Of a DNA stretch of 64,000 nt, positions 23,431-34,182 are shown piece after piece. Source of the DNA: Avena insularis (lineage: Eukaryota; Streptophyta; Magnoliopsida; Poales; Poaceae). The notes under the pieces are model-generated. The model saw only the letters and a program-made list of their open reading frames with translations, had not been told where the DNA came from and ran no database searches. Every line of letters begins with the position of its first letter. Within the stretch, counting starts at the first letter, position 1. The stretch is taken from NCBI GenBank assembly GCA_023614405.1, contig CM042688.1, positions 66,884,253 to 66,948,252 of the forward strand. The letters are read 5' to 3'. Both the position numbers and the translations under genes were made by a program.

Positions 23431-23476
23431 CCCTGCAGGGTAAAACTTTCTGAAAGCCGTGTCCGCGGTTATGGAC
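23431..23476 (+). repeat. Three-palindrome LTR module, element 2 (5' LTR)
   Basis: CCCTGCAGGG (23431-23440), CTTTCTGAAAG (23446-23456) and GTCCGCGGTTATGGAC (23461-23476). The order and spacing are the same as in LTRs X, Y and Z. The partner in the right LTR (33242-33283) has lost bases from the first and third palindromes. Confidence 0.8.
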
Positions 23477-24363
23477 GACTTGGAGCACAGTTTCTCGATC
23501 ATAGACAAGTATAACTAAAGTATCGCTTTTAATTTGACTAGACTAGGTACCTGACTAGTAAATAGTGCAACACTCATGGAATGGATACTAAAACCGCCAA
23601 CGGATGGGGTTGTTCGTCCGCTTCCTCGGTAAGCGAGGAGGAGGATGGATCTCGTAAGATTACCTTTATAATCGTATAACTGTTGTTAATACTTCACGGA
23701 CATCCGTCTATCTACGGTTAGGCGGATGGTTAGCAGTATCTATAGAACGGTTAGGGTTTATCTTTTGCTGCAATTGCTTCACCCTGGTTGTGTCCCCTTT
23801 AGAGGCATAACGACTTGTCGAGTACCCCTAGGGTCTCACACGATAAATTATTGGTTCGGATGAGCAGTACACTGCAAGATGGATCTGGGTGGAAGAGACG
23901 GACGATGGGCAACGATCATTGTGTAGAGATTCCGGAACGGGATCCGTGAGATCTGGGCGGATGTTCTTATTTATGGGGCATCTTATGCCGATTTGCTTCT
24001 TATCCATACTCGGATTTTGTCTTCCGCTTCCGCTTGATACTCTGTTGATTGATGTATGAGGAGATATCCTAAACTATTATATCTATCTAGGATATTTGGA
24101 TCTTGTCCTATGGCGTTGCTATAATTCCTTTCTTTTTAGATGGAATGGCTCTGATGTACTATTGTATGGTGGCTTGCATACATACTCATTTGTGTATGTA
24201 GTTGATCCCTTCGCCGACACGCCCGTTCTTGTCCCGATGTTTGGAAATGGTTGGGACGGCCGAAAGGTTCACTGTGAGTGGCATTTGGGCCCCACCGTAC
24301 TATTTCAACCATTTCGATCATCCAGCTTGTACTAGGAGCGTAATTCACCGAGGTAGTTACAAT

Positions 24364-24375
24364 TGGTATCAGAGC
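24364..24375 (+). other. Element 2 primer-binding site (initiator Met tRNA type)
   Basis: TGGTATCAGAGC lies two bases after the LTR end. This is the standard plant sequence complementary to the 3' end of initiator methionine tRNA. Confidence 0.95.
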
Positions 24376-25201
24376 CATCCCGCCCTTCAGGGTCTTAGCC
24401 AAATGGTCGTTGTCTGTCTAGCAAATATTTTGGTAGCTATGTATACTAGGGAAAAACAAAACGCGAGAGTAGGACTGCTTCCACTTTTCTTCTTACCCAA
24501 CCACCAACCCTTTTCTGGTAAGGAAGTGTAACGTTTTCAATCCTCTTCTTAAATTCAAACTAGGATTCACGTGTTCTGGGTTTCCGTAGTACCATAGGTT
24601 GTGTGTGTGTGCGTGTGTGTGTAACTCCTTGTCTACCTGTTGCATCCAAGTTGTTATCTTATCGGCCTTTTGGTTATCAACTGTTGGTACATTCCATACC
24701 GATGTGCTTTTGTAAACCGACGCGATCTGTCTTCCTCTTTGTTATCCGACGCGTTATCTTCATTGTGTGTTCGCTCGTAGTTGCTAATCTTTAGGTTATC
24801 GTGAGAAGAAGGGGTTGGGATATGTGTTTTACTTGTTCATGTGCGGAGTAATGATTTGAGTGCGGGATGGAGTCGCGACCATACCACTACTCTTATCATT
24901 CGCTCTTGTATATTGAATTGGTAGAGTCACTAATCTTGATTCGTTAAGTGATTTTGCGCATATATTGGTATTTTAATGCCGAAATTTGTGGAAAAATTTT
25001 CTTTGATATATATGTGTACCACACTCCTTTTCAGTCGTGTGCGATATGCTTAATATCTTCTAGGTGCTTTAAACTTTGTTGATATTTTAATATCATCTTA
25101 GTAAATTGTATCCTTAATCTTGAGTAATTCCATCTTGGTACTATTTTGGATTATTATTATTCTCCATCATAGTACTGACTTGTGTGTTATATCAATAACA
25201 G
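24376..25201 (+). other. Element 2 leader between primer site and gag
   Basis: Non-coding leader of about 0.8 kb. It includes a GT-rich microsatellite at 24599-24622. No gene is visible. It ends directly at the gag ATG (25202). Confidence 0.6.
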
Positions 25202-26314
25202 ATGGCACCACCACGCCTGCTCGAGGAGGACATACAACCTGAACTGGGGCAGCTTTGTCAAGCATCGCCAATGCCTTGGCAGAATGCAGCAGAACCAGCA
25301 GCGGTTCGAGGAAAGTGTCGAGGAATGAGTTTGTGCCACCTCCACCTCCCAAGCGAGGAGACATCAAGAGCTTCTGAAGTTCAACCTCGCTGCTTTGATG
25401 TTTCTGATCTACCACTGGATGCTGATGATTGGCTGCGTGAGATGTCAAGGTTACTGGCAACTGCTGATGTTCCCGAGCAAGAATGGGTAAAGTGTGCTAC
25501 TCACCTTCTGAAGGGAGATGCAGCTCTATGGTGGGAGAATTACCTGAAGGCAAACTGCACTGGTTTTCAGCCTACTTGGGAACAGTTCACTGGAGCTTTC
25601 AAAGAACGATTCTCCGAAATTGTCATGGAGAGAATGAAGGAAGTGTTTCTTAACCTGAAGCAGGGCAATGATAATGTCAATACATACATCAGGAACTTCA
25701 TGAACCTGTCTCGTTATGGTGCCGATGAGATCTCTGATGACAATAAGAAGCAAAAGAGGTTCAGGCAAGGGCTCAATGCATCGATTAAGTATGCAATCAC
25801 ACATGCAAGGTCAGGCGTTTTTCCGAACTTCAGCATACAGCTCGCAGAAGAGGCAAGTAGGCAAGTGTTTGACGAGTCAAAGAAGCACAGCCGTGATGCA
25901 GCAAGCTCTTCAGCTATGTCGCTCCTTCTAAGCGCCGTGTCCGGGTTCCTAACACCCCACCGTCGCCCCGGCTCCACCAAGACCTTCAAGCTACGCTGCA
26001 AGGCCACCAAACTTCCTCACCGCTGCTCCTGGGGGCTACAACCACCACTACCTCGAGCGCTCAAGGAGTCCTCGGCTATGTTGCTCCACGCCCACCGGTG
26101 GTGCTTGTTACACTTGTGGAGACTCAGGCATCAACAATGGATCTGTCCGATGAAGAACAAGGCTCTTCCTCCACCACCTCCAAGATCTCGGCAAGCTCTC
26201 CTTTGGCTCGTGCACCACCACCTCGGCTCTCAACATCAACACCAAGCCCGGCCTATCGTTGCTCGTGCTAATCGCATCAACGCCGCTCAAGCTGAGCATG
26301 CACTGGAGTTGTGA
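25202..26314 (+). pseudogene. gag: Element 2 gag
   Basis: The start ATG follows the leader. The conserved retrotransposon gag domain is clear at about residues 75-225: ALWWENYLKAN, WEQFTGAFKERF, EVFLNLKQGNDNVNTYIRNF, SRYGADEISDD, KKQKRFRQGLN. After about 25930 the frame is no longer Gag-like. In another frame a zinc-knuckle remnant ACYTCGDSG appears at about 26100-26130. There is therefore a frameshift around 25930-25990, and the second half of the nucleocapsid knuckle (the expected His and last Cys) is not readable. Confidence 0.88.
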
Positions 26315-26329
26315 TGGGTATGCTTCCCG

Positions 26330-26600
26330 TTAACTCCGCCTCGCAAGAGTTTTGTTTGATTCTGCATCGCATTCTTTTGTGTCTCACAAGTTTGCAAATG
26401 AGAATGTGTTAGTTATGGAACCTCTACTTAAGCAGTTAAGGGTCCTATCTCCTGGTTCAAACATGAGGGCTGCTTATATCAGCCATGGCAATCAAATTGA
26501 GTTGGTGGCTCTTCGCTCGGCCCTTAATTGTTCTAGGCAATTCGACATTGATGTCATCTTGGGCATGGATTGGTTGACAAAGAAATGCAGCTGTGATTGA
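26330..26600 (+). pseudogene. Element 2 aspartic protease
   Basis: The active-site strand reads FDSASHSFVS, compared with the usual D-S/T-G-A-T-H-S-F-I. The Gly of the DSG triad is gone, which would abolish activity. The C-terminal fold motif FDIDVILGMDWL is intact at about 26539-26576. The frame breaks right after at about 26590, before the RT linker. Confidence 0.85.
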
Positions 26601-26759
26601 TTGTGCTGAACGCCGGTTTCTCAAGATTCTCAAGGCCATATAGTCTATTCTCCAAGTCGACTCGCTATCCACTTTTTCTTTGGCAGCTCCGAATGTTGAT
26701 GCTATGGAAGCTATTGAGTGTTCCGTGGTCCGTGAGTTCCTGATGTCTTTCCCAAGAGT

Positions 26760-28060
26760 TGCCAGGTATGCCTCCGAATCGTGAGGTTGAGTTTGTTATT
26801 GAGCTTGAACCTGGTATCGCTCCTATCTCCAAGCGGCCTTATAAGATGGGTCCTGCTGAGTTGGCTGAACTCAATCGTCAGCTTGATGAACAAGAGAAGT
26901 TGGGTTTCATTCAGCAAGATTTCTTCTTGGGGTAGCCCAACTCTCTTTGTGAAGAAGCGAGACCAGATCGATAGACTTTGTGTTGACTATCGGGCTCTCA
27001 ATGCTAAAACCATCAAGAATAAATATCCCCTTCCGGATTAATGATCTTTTGATCGCCTAGTGGAGCTGTGGTTTTCTAAGCTGGACTTGAGGAGTGGTTA
27101 TCACCAAATCAAGATTCGCAAGGAAGATGTTCCTAAGACAGCTTTCACCACCCGCTATGGCCTGTATGAGTACACGGTCATGTCTTTCGGTCTCACCAAC
27201 GCACCTGCCACCTTCTCGAGGCTCATGAACTCGGTTTTCATGGAGTATCTTGACAAGTTCGTTGTGGTCTACCTGGATGACATCTTAGTCTATTCTAAGT
27301 CACAAGAAGAGCATGAAGAACACCTTCGGTGTGTCCTAAACAAGCTTCGTGAGAACCGCTTGTATGCAAAGTTCTCCAAGTGTGAGTTCTGGCTGCCTCA
27401 AGTAACCTATCTTGGTCATGTTATCTCTGCCAAGGGCATTGCAGTCAACCCGGAAACCGTGAAGACAATCGTTGAATGGCTTCCTCCTGTTAATGTCAAA
27501 GAAGTGCGGAGTTTCCTTGGTTTGGCTAGTTATTGCCGTCACTTTGTTCAGAACTTTTCGAAGATAGCGAAGCCTCTTACCGATCTCCTCAAGAAAGGCA
27601 AGAAATACCTTTGGACTCCTGCATGTCAAGCAAGCTTTGAGACACTCAAAGAGAAGCTCACTTCCACACCAGTCTTGGTTCCTCCGGATACATCCAAGCC
27701 GTTTCAGATATTCTGTGACGCCTCCTTGCATGGATTGGGTGCGGTCCTTATGCAAGAAAAACAAGTTGTTGCTTATGCCTCTCGTCAGTTGAAGATGCAT
27801 GAGATCAACTATCCTACACATGACCTCGAGCTCGCAGCAGTTGTCTTTGCTTTGAAAGTATGGAGGCACTACTTGCTTGGCAAACCGCTAGAGATCTTTT
27901 CTGATCACAAGAGTCTGAAGTATATCTTTACTCAGCCTGATCTCAACCTTAGGCAAAGGAGATGGATTGAAGTAATCAATGACTTCGATTTGACCATCAA
28001 CTACACTCCGGGAAAAGCTAATGTCATGGCAGATGCTCTCAGCCGCAAAGCTTATGTCAA
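26760..28060 (+). pseudogene. pol: Element 2 reverse transcriptase and RNase H
   Basis: The RT start is split over frames ([11 protein letters not shown]... at about 26785, then [10 protein letters not shown] and [20 protein letters not shown] at about 26935-27040). After a break at 27041 a long clean frame runs from 27060: [26 protein letters not shown], the catalytic YLDDILVYS at 27270-27296, then [10 protein letters not shown]. RNase H follows with FCDAS (first Asp), [28 protein letters not shown] and [10 protein letters not shown]. All RNase H motifs of the Gypsy type are present. The RT-RNase H block from 27060 to about 28050 is intact. Confidence 0.93.
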
Positions 28061-29166
28061 CAACCTCATGATGGAAGAACAACAGCCTCTCTTGTGCGAG
28101 GAATTCGTCACTCAACTGGAAATTGTGGAACAAGGGTATCTCCTGAACCTTCTAGCAACACCTCTCTTGGAAGAAAGGGTTCGCTCTTCTCAGCTTGGTG
28201 ATCCGCACACAAGAAAGATCATCTCTAGGCTTCAGCTTCCGAAGTATGAGTCCTTTCACGTCGATGATCAAGGCACGCTCTTCTTTGAACACCGGATGTT
28301 TGTTCCGAACTACCCGGGTTTGAGAGAGCAAGTTCTCAAGGAGGCGCATGATTCTGTTCTTCTATCCACCCCGGCAAAGACAAAGATGTACATGGACTTG
28401 AAAACACAATATTGGTGGCCTGGTTTGAAAAGGTATTGTGCCAAGTATGTCTCGAGTGTGATGTCTGCAGAGTGAAAGCTGTTCATCAGAAACCTTCCAG
28501 TCTTCTACAGCCATTGAAACCCCCGGAATGGAAATGGGAGAAAGTAGAGATGGACTTCATCACCGGTTTTCCTAGGTCGCAGAAGGGCAACAATGCAATC
28601 TTTGTTGTCATTGACAGGCTTTCTAAAGTGGCTCACTTCTTCCCATCAAGGAAACCATTTCGCAATCTGGCATGGAGCTCTATATCAATGTAATTGTCTC
28701 TCGTATGGGGTTCCTCTCGAGATCGGGCACTGGAAGTATCTTCACTTCCAAGTTTTGGGAGAGTTTCCAAAATGCTTTGGGAACAAAGTTGAACTTCAGC
28801 ACAGCCTACCACCCTCAGTCGCAAGGACAAGTGGAAAGGATCAATCAGATTCTGGAGGATATGCTTCATGCTTGCGTCATCTCTTTTGGCATGAAGTGGG
28901 AAGAATGTCTTCCTTTTGCTGAATTCTCGTACAACAACAGCTTCCAGAAAAGTTTAAAGATGGCACCATTTGAGGCTCTCTATGGTCGCAAGTGCAGAAC
29001 TCCGATTGGTTGGTCGGGTGCAGGTGAAAGGATATTGTTTGGCCCTGACATTGTGACTCAAGCGGAGGAGAAGGTTCACATCATTCTGGAAAATCTGAGG
29101 ATTGCTCAAAGTCGCCGGAAGAGCAATTACGACAGAAGCACACGGACATGGAGTATGTCCCGGTGA
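28060..29166 (+). pseudogene. Element 2 integrase
   Basis: The zinc-binding region is at about 28340-28480 (EAHDS ... [14 protein letters not shown]), and its Cys pair CDVC lies past a frameshift near 28440-28475. The core's first Asp is in EMDFITGFP (about 28548-28574). The second falls exactly where the frame breaks (about 28715-28740, between VPLEI and GSIFTSKFW) and is not readable. The Glu is in QGQVERINQILED (about 28822-28860). The central part FEALYGRKCRTPIGW is intact. A further break lies at about 29150. Confidence 0.9.
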
Positions 29167-29581
29167 TCTCGTTTACCTTCGTGTCACTCCCATGAGAGGC
29201 ACGCACCGCTTTGGTATCAAAGGGAAGCTGGCTCCTAGATACATCGGTCCCTTCAAAGTTCGTGGAAGAAGAGGAGAAGTTGCTTACGCTCTTGAGCTCC
29301 CGAAAAACTCAAGGTCCATGATGTTTTCCACATCTCTCAACTCAAGAAGTGCTTCAAGGATCCCGCAGACCGTGGACCATGAGCTTATCAATCTCCAAGA
29401 AGACCTGTCTTATCAAGAACACCCCACAAAAATCCTTGAAGTCGCAGAAAGAAGGACTCGCAAGTCCATCAAGTTACGCAAGGTGCGATGGTCGCACCAT
29501 TCCGTTGATGAAGCCACTTGGGAACGTGAAGATGAGCTCCGTGCCAAGTATCCTACCCTCTTTGTGTCTTCTTCTTCCTAG
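29155..29581 (+). pseudogene. Element 2 integrase C-terminus with chromodomain
   Basis: The GPY/F-type region reads GDLVYLRVTP, RYIGPFKV and YALELP. After it, YQEHPTKILEVAERR and WSHHSVDEATWEREDELR form a chromodomain at about 29412-29560, with the aromatic W-x-x-H ... EATWE pattern of plant chromoviruses. Chromodomains of this class are thought to steer integration toward heterochromatin. The ORF ends at 29579-29581, followed by TCTCGGGGCGAGATT and the polypurine tract. Confidence 0.9.
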
Positions 29582-29605
29582 AATCTCGGGGCGAGATTCC
29601 TGTTT

Positions 29606-29618
29606 AGTGGGGGAGAGT
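29606..29618 (+). other. Element 2 polypurine tract
   Basis: AGTGGGGGAGAGT directly precedes the 3' LTR start TGTAGCATCC. Its position and purine richness fit the plus-strand primer. Confidence 0.85.
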
Positions 29619-32600
29619 TGTAGCATCCCAATTGTCTAACAATTGTAATGCTACTTGGTCTAGTAATATAATGGTTACTTCAAACATATAATTGTTGCAT
29701 CATCATTATATCATGCTCATGTCATCATGCCACCTTGCATTTGAGCATCATATAAAACCCTTTTCCATTTGGTTCTTATCTCATCTGCATTATTAATTGT
29801 ATTTGCCTCTTGATATTGTATTTGGTTCTTGATATATTGTTTAATGCCCAAGTTGAGTTGGGGGCATATCTCTTATTAACTCCACCACCTTTCTTTCACC
29901 ACCTTATAATTCCACCATCCAACTAAAATATGAGCTTTGCATTTTATTTGAGTTTGCCTCTAGCTCATGTGGGTTGGGATGGATCCAATTCTTTCCACAT
30001 GCTCTCATCTTAGCATCATGTTGTTTTTCACAATATTGATATATGAGAGCCACATGGCCACCTTTGCATGCCTTGTGAGTGGAACCTTTTCCTAGCTTCC
30101 ATAGTTGTGGTCTGGGGTTATCATCATGTTGGGGTATTTTTGAGGGCTTATTAAATACCTAGTGGCATATACACACTAGCAAGTCCCAAATATAATCCAA
30201 TGTGATAATCTCCCTATACTCCACTTGGAATTCTTCTAAATTCCTTTGCTTGGGCCTTACTCCAATTTTTGGGGATGCATAATAATAATGCCATGTATTA
30301 ATCTTGTTTTCACAAAATAAGCATGGCATTAATTGATTGCATGGGCCATGCAAGAACCATCTTTTGCTAGCTTTGGTTTGTATTTGCTTTTTGAGTGGAT
30401 CTTTTCTAAAACCCCATCATCATCTCCATCCACCCATCACCACCTTCCTTTTCTTCTCTCTTTTGGCCATTTCTTGCTTGAGCTTGTTTTGGGTCTTGCT
30501 TGGTCTTGTCAAAGGATTGCCACCACCTCATCTTTCCTCTCTCTCTAAACCTCCTACCTCATCTAAACCATATAACCCTCTCTAAACCTAAACCCTAAGC
30601 ACCCCCCCTCTTTCTCTCCTCCTTCTAAGCCGAGCCACCCCACCATGGCCTACCCTAGCTGGCCCCACCGGCCACCCTCTCTCCCTGGCCACCTCTCCCT
30701 GCCCTAGCTACCACCCCAAACCCTAACCTAGCTCCAAACCTAACTCCACCCCTAACCCGAGCCTCTCCCTCTCTTGCTCCTTCCCTCCCTGCCTTGTGGC
30801 CCCCTAGCCCGAGCCTCCCACCTCTCTGGCCGCACCCTACCCCACCTGTACGCCCCTTGCCCTGTCCCAGCCGAGCACGTGAGGAGGAGGACAAAAGGTG
30901 GCCGAGCCACCTTTATCGTCTACCACCTCCCCACGGCACCCTGCTCCCTCTCTGCCTTATCCACCCCCTCTCTCGCCTCCCCTACATCCCTAGATCCAGC
31001 CCCAGCGACGCCCTGGCCTCTCCCCCCTCTGCTCCATCGCCACCGCCTACACCATCGTCTCCACCGTCGGCCTCCACCGATCTTCCTCTTCCAGCAGTGC
31101 AGAACGACGTGGAGGTGGCCGAGGAAGGCCACGCAGTGCTCCTGCAATCCCCTCAGACGCTGCCGAGAAGAAGCACCGAGCCGCGAGAACCAGCGCGAGG
31201 CCGACGAGAAACCCTCATCATCGACGATCGCCGGCGACGTCTCGGCCAAGACGAACACCACCGACGCCTCCCGGTGAGCCACGACCTCCTAGACACGCCC
31301 GCCGCTGTAGTCGCTTAGGGCCGTTGTTCGTTTATCGAGCACATCACAGACGCCGGCGAAGGCTGCAGGCTCGCTCGCGTCGCAGAAACCCTAGCTAGGC
31401 TGCCAAGGCCTCGACACACCAAGCCCAGGCCAAGCGTGATCCGCCCGCGCCGCCCAGGTCCCCGTTCGAGCCTCACAGGCGCTGGCCGCGTCGGTCGAGC
31501 ATCGACTGTCGTCGACGATTCGTAAAGAAGATCCACAAGAGCGATCGGCTTCCGATACCCCTACTCTTTTGTCGCATCAAGCCGCGCTCCTTAGGACCCC
31601 ACCGTCAGCCGCAGTGACCGTTTTGCGCAAAACCCCTTGGCCTCTAGTTAACTCAACCCGCGCTCCAGCCTAGCCCCACCTGTCAGCGCCTGTCCTCTCC
31701 GCTGTTGTCGCGTGGGCCTGCGAGGTCGATGGCCCCACCTGTCATCCTCTGTGGCTAGACTAACCCTGAGTGAAGCGTTTACAGGCGCGTGTTGCCCATC
31801 AAGACTTGTGGCCCACTTGTCTGTGACAGTGGCTAGCTCCCTCTGAGTATAAAAAGTATTTCCGAATCTGTTTAAATTCAAATCCTTTTCTAATTATTTC
31901 AAATTCAAATATAATTCTGTTTTTAAATAACTTTCAAAATATAAACCCAAATAATACAAATAATATATGTTTTCAAATCAGAAAAATGTGAGGATTTCAA
32001 ATATGCAATCCAAAATATATTTTGAACACTTAAATTTCTAAGTTTATTTAAATTACAATAAATGCCCCTTTTTCTTAAATAATTAATAACTTTTGATTTA
32101 TAAGTCCAAATTCAATAAATTATATGTCTAAAATGATTAGCTCGATGAGATCTTTCTGTTTATGCATTCCATGGTTTGTTTTGAAGCATGCATCATATAA
32201 ATATAAAGAGTACAGCAACTTAATTGAGAATAAAATGGGGCCAAAACTTAATAAAATGTTTATCTCTTGTATGCCACACCTCACCCATGCCATGCTACCT
32301 TATTGCCATGCAAATTGTGCATCATTCATCATGGCATGATTGTTTGCTTGTCGCATTTATTCATATGCTTGTGCACTTTATTTATGTTGGCCCTTGTTTG
32401 TTTGGTTCTTCTTGAATAGGCTGGCGGGGATATATCAAGAGAACCAGAGCACTACCTGATCCATTCCTCGCTTCAACTGAGCTGTGCAAGCACTACCACA
32501 TGCTTGCATACATATAGTACCATTGCCTATCTTATTCTTGCATCATTGAGTCGCTTGCATTAAATTGAATCCCAAGTATTGCATAGCCTTTACTTTTGAA

Positions 32601-34182
32601 CCCCACCGAAGCTTGTACCTCCATCCCATGAGCCATTACTACAGGAGTTGTTTGAGCCATGCGAGTCGTAGAACAGCATGTGTAGGGTATGTGAGTGTCT
32701 GATGGATAACGAGGTACCTAACCAACTTAACCTGAGTAGTAATGGGATAACTAATGAAAGTGGCATCGGTGAGCCATATTTGCTATTTGGTTTTTCAGCT
32801 CACTTGTGTCCTGTACGACCCGAGTACTTGATTCTGTTCCAAGAATATTCGCTATCCACATCCGGGAGGCTTATGGACCCCTGAGCGAGCTTGATTCATT
32901 CTTATTTCTTGGGGCCACAAACTAGTTTGAGGTTTTATTTACGATCCTGTACCTATGCCATGCTTTACTGCTTTATTTAAGATTGTGCAGTCTTTGCATT
33001 GTCTGCTTAGGATCGTGGCCGTTTTGCTGTGTCGACAAGCCCAGCCACACACTTTCGGGTTCCCAAATTTCTGTACCGCCTCCACAACCTTAAGCCTGCT
33101 TTGAGCCGCTTCGCTATGGGATCTACTTAAAGGGTGGCCCCGCAATATTTCTGAATCCTGCAATTGCTTTGTCGTGACTGTCTCGTTGGGTTTTGATTTG
33201 GTTTTTCCGAGGCATATCGAGTGTGTGTTGTTATTTGTGCACCGCAGGTAAAACTTTCTAAAAGCCGTGTCCGCGTTATGGACGACTTGGAGCACGCTTT
33301 CGATCATAGACAAGTATAACTAAAGTATCGCTTTTAATTTGACTAGACTAGGTACCGACTAGTAAATAGTGCAACACTCATGGAATGGATACTAAAACTG
33401 CCAGCGGATGGGGTTGTTCGTCCGCTTCCTCGTCGGATGGCGAGGAGGAGGATGGATCGTTAAGATTACCTTTATAATCGTTATAACTGTTGTTAATATT
33501 TCACGGACATCCGCTCATCTCTGGTTAGGCGGATGGTTAGAGTATCTATAGAACGGTTAGGGTTTATCTTTTCCTGCAATTGCTTCACCCTGTGTTGTGT
33601 CCCTTTAGAGGCATAAAGACTTGCCGAGTACCCTAGGGTCTCACACGATAAATTATTGGTTCGGATGAATGTACACTCGCAAGATGGATACCGGGTGGAA
33701 GAGACGATGTGGGCAACGATCATTCGGTGTAGAGATTCCGGGAACGGGGATCCGTGAGATCTGTGGGCGGGATGTGCTTATTTATGGGGCATCTTATGCC
33801 GATTTGCTTCTTATCCGTACTCGGATTTTGTCTTCCGCTTCCGCTTGATACTCTGTTGATTGACGTATGAGGAGATATCCTAAACTATTATATCTATCTA
33901 GGATATTTGGATCTTGCCGTATGGCGTTGCTATAATTCCTTTCTTTTTAGATGGAATGGCTCTGATGTACTATTGTATGGTGGCTTGCATACATACTCAT
34001 TTGTGTATGTAGTTGATCCCTTCGCCGGAATTCACGCCGCCCGTTCTTGTCCCGATGTTTGGAAATGGTTGGGACGGCCGAAAGGTCTACCTGTGAGTGG
34101 CATTTGGGCCCCACCGTACTATTTCAACCATTTCTGATCATCCAGGCTTGTACTAGGAGCGTAATTCACCGAGGTAGTTACA
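29619..34182 (+). repeat. Element 2, 3' LTR
   Basis: A 4,564-base LTR, the partner of 19819-24361. It has a roughly 17-base insertion near 29901 (CACCTTATAATTC) that the left copy lacks. The TATA box is at 31848-31856. The three-palindrome module at 33242-33283 is damaged by small deletions compared with the left copy. It is followed directly by the duplication GCCAT. Confidence 0.92.

Larger units (their letters stand above)
19819..24361 (+). repeat. Element 2, 5' LTR
   Basis: A 4,543-base LTR. The AT-rich left third and the AT-rich middle (22017-22570) are almost identical to the right LTR, while the GC-rich part (20800-22000) and the part after 22570 differ by many small indels. A TATA box TATAAAAAG lies at 22015-22023. 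Several kilobases hold no credible gene; reading frames near 21000-21450 are GC-rich low-complexity. It contains the conserved three-palindrome module at 23431-23476. Confidence 0.92.
19819..34182 (+). mobile_element. Element 2: complete Tekay/Del-like chromodomain Gypsy retrotransposon with 4.5 kb LTRs
   Basis: The LTRs at 19819-24361 and 29619-34182 both begin TGTAGCATCCC and end GTTACA. The element is bracketed by GCCAT at 19814-19818 and 34183-34187, an exact 5-bp duplication. Internal parts in order: Met-tRNA-type primer site, gag, protease, RT, RNase H, integrase, chromodomain, polypurine tract. A chromodomain and very long LTRs fit the Tekay/Del branch. Total length is 14,364 bases. 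The coding region carries several frameshifts, so this copy is not autonomous as sequenced. Confidence 0.94.

Noticed and set aside
24599..24622. GT microsatellite as a possible regulatory element
   Set aside because: An ordinary short simple repeat in the element 2 leader; nothing supports a function.
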